In this document: positions 63,645-64,000 of the stretch, piece after piece
Layout of the letters: every line of letters starts with the position of its first letter
How positions within the stretch are numbered: the first letter of the stretch is position 1
From: Actinomyces urinae
GTDB taxonomy: Bacteria; Actinomycetota; Actinomycetes; Actinomycetales; Actinomycetaceae
Assembly (NCBI RefSeq): GCF_900119695.1
Contig: NZ_LT632547.1
Location: 248,001 to 312,000 of the forward strand
Reading direction: 5' to 3'
Length of the DNA stretch: 64,000 bases
Program-made: the position numbers and the translations under genes
The notes under the pieces: model-generated
Seen by the model: only the letters and a program-made list of their open reading frames with translations
Told to the model about the DNA's origin: nothing
Database searches by the model: none

Positions 63645-64000
63645 CTACTCTACGTTCTCCTCAGTGCGTTCGGGAGCTTCCACGCGAGTCGATGCTCCCC
63701 GTTTACCCGCTATTAAGAATCCAACAATCCCAATAATAATGATTGCGAGTGCCGACCAGGCATTCAAACGCATACCTAAGAAAATCTTCGCGGGATCAAT
63801 CCGAAGATTCTCAATCCAGAACCTGCCAATCGCGTACAGGCTCATATACAAGAAGATCAGCTGGCCGCCCTTGAACTTAACCCTCTTATCGAGGGCAATA
63901 ATGATGAAGGCCATCGAAAGGTTCCAGATCACCTCGTACAAGAAAGTCGGGTGGAACAGCGTACCAGACGCATACCCGGCAGGCAGATGGCGATCATCAA
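63645..64000 (-). CDS. lgt: Prolipoprotein diacylglyceryl transferase, C-terminal part (partial)
   Basis: Lgt attaches diacylglycerol to the conserved Cys of prolipoproteins, the first step of the pathway that Lnt finishes. The visible end (about 118 residues) has 'AGYASGTLFHPTFLYEVIWNL', the family motif with the conserved His-Pro and Tyr-Glu, the membrane helix after it, 'LYAIGRFWIENLRID' and a final helix plus a charged tail. The gene enters from the right edge and is cut there. Its stop lies four bases before the pyk start; lgt-pyk adjacency is common in Actinobacteria. Confidence 0.93.
   Translation of the reverse strand, partial: DDRHLPAGYASGTLFHPTFLYEVIWNLSMAFIIIALDKRVKFKGGQLIFLYMSLYAIGRFWIENLRIDPAKIFLGMRLNAWSALAIIIIGIVGFLIAGKRGASTRVEAPERTEENVE

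Overview
The window reads as an ordinary core-chromosome segment of a Gram-positive actinobacterium, most likely of the Actinomycetaceae or a close relative. The diagnostic signs are two RbpA-family proteins, WhiA, an FtsR/OdhI (GarA)/DUF881/small-basic-protein cluster, PafC-TatA-TatC-HelY, a cytidylate kinase-Der fusion, PdtaR next to polA and rpsA, frequent GTG starts, and many -10 boxes lying exactly six bases before a start codon (leaderless mRNAs). G+C looks moderate for the phylum, roughly mid-50s percent by eye. I see no insertion sequence, prophage, CRISPR array or obvious island; most of the window is housekeeping.

Layout. 1-5759: the end of pafC, then tatA-tatC-helY-lnt in one tight operon. 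5876-7404: a DUF3137/LemA membrane pair. 7567-7926: rbpA. 8292-13447: a two-gene membrane export module, an MMPL transporter carrying a decayed ABC-ATPase-like tail followed by a YhgE/Pip protein. 13517-19917 (minus): pepN, DUF881, small basic protein, DUF881, OdhI/GarA, FtsR and a second MerR-like regulator. 20081-20154: tRNA-Pro. 20241-21302: EamA transporter. 21311-28672 (minus): xerD, parA, scpA, scpB, rluB, tyrA, cmk-der. 28786-31699: tkt and pgl. 31696-40730 (minus): uvrC, rapZ, yvcK, whiA, gap, pgk, tpiA, secG and a second RbpA-like protein. 40924-44162: ogt (minus), an acyl-CoA synthetase and an SDR enzyme. 44237-49460: uvrA with a LexA-like box, a YciI protein, an alpha/beta hydrolase and a BASS transporter. 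49489-53060 (minus): a manganese (yybP-ykoY) riboswitch, terC and a CtpE-like P-type ATPase. 53119-57497 (minus): rpsA, coaE, uvrB. 57705-64000: polA, a PaaI-like thioesterase, pdtaR, tRNA-Leu(CAA), a small unknown gene, pyk and the end of lgt.

How the genes fit together: central carbon metabolism (tkt, pgl, gap, pgk, tpiA, pyk), nucleotide-excision repair (uvrA, uvrB, uvrC), direct alkylation repair (ogt) and polA, protein export and lipoprotein processing (tatAC, secG, lgt, lnt), chromosome segregation (parA, scpAB, xerD) and division/envelope control (ftsR, whiA, yvcK, rapZ).

The least ordinary items are: the Mn riboswitch with its TerC and P-type ATPase pair; the MMPL protein with a degenerate nucleotide-binding-domain-like tail; a Leu(CAA) tRNA with a short variable loop; a divergent 95-residue RbpA-like protein; a 6-phosphogluconolactonase with altered motifs and no zwf/opcA beside it; a shared 12-base motif in the MerR/OdhI promoters; and a 67-residue unknown gene behind a hairpin-rich leader. 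I do not see a clearly new multi-gene system.
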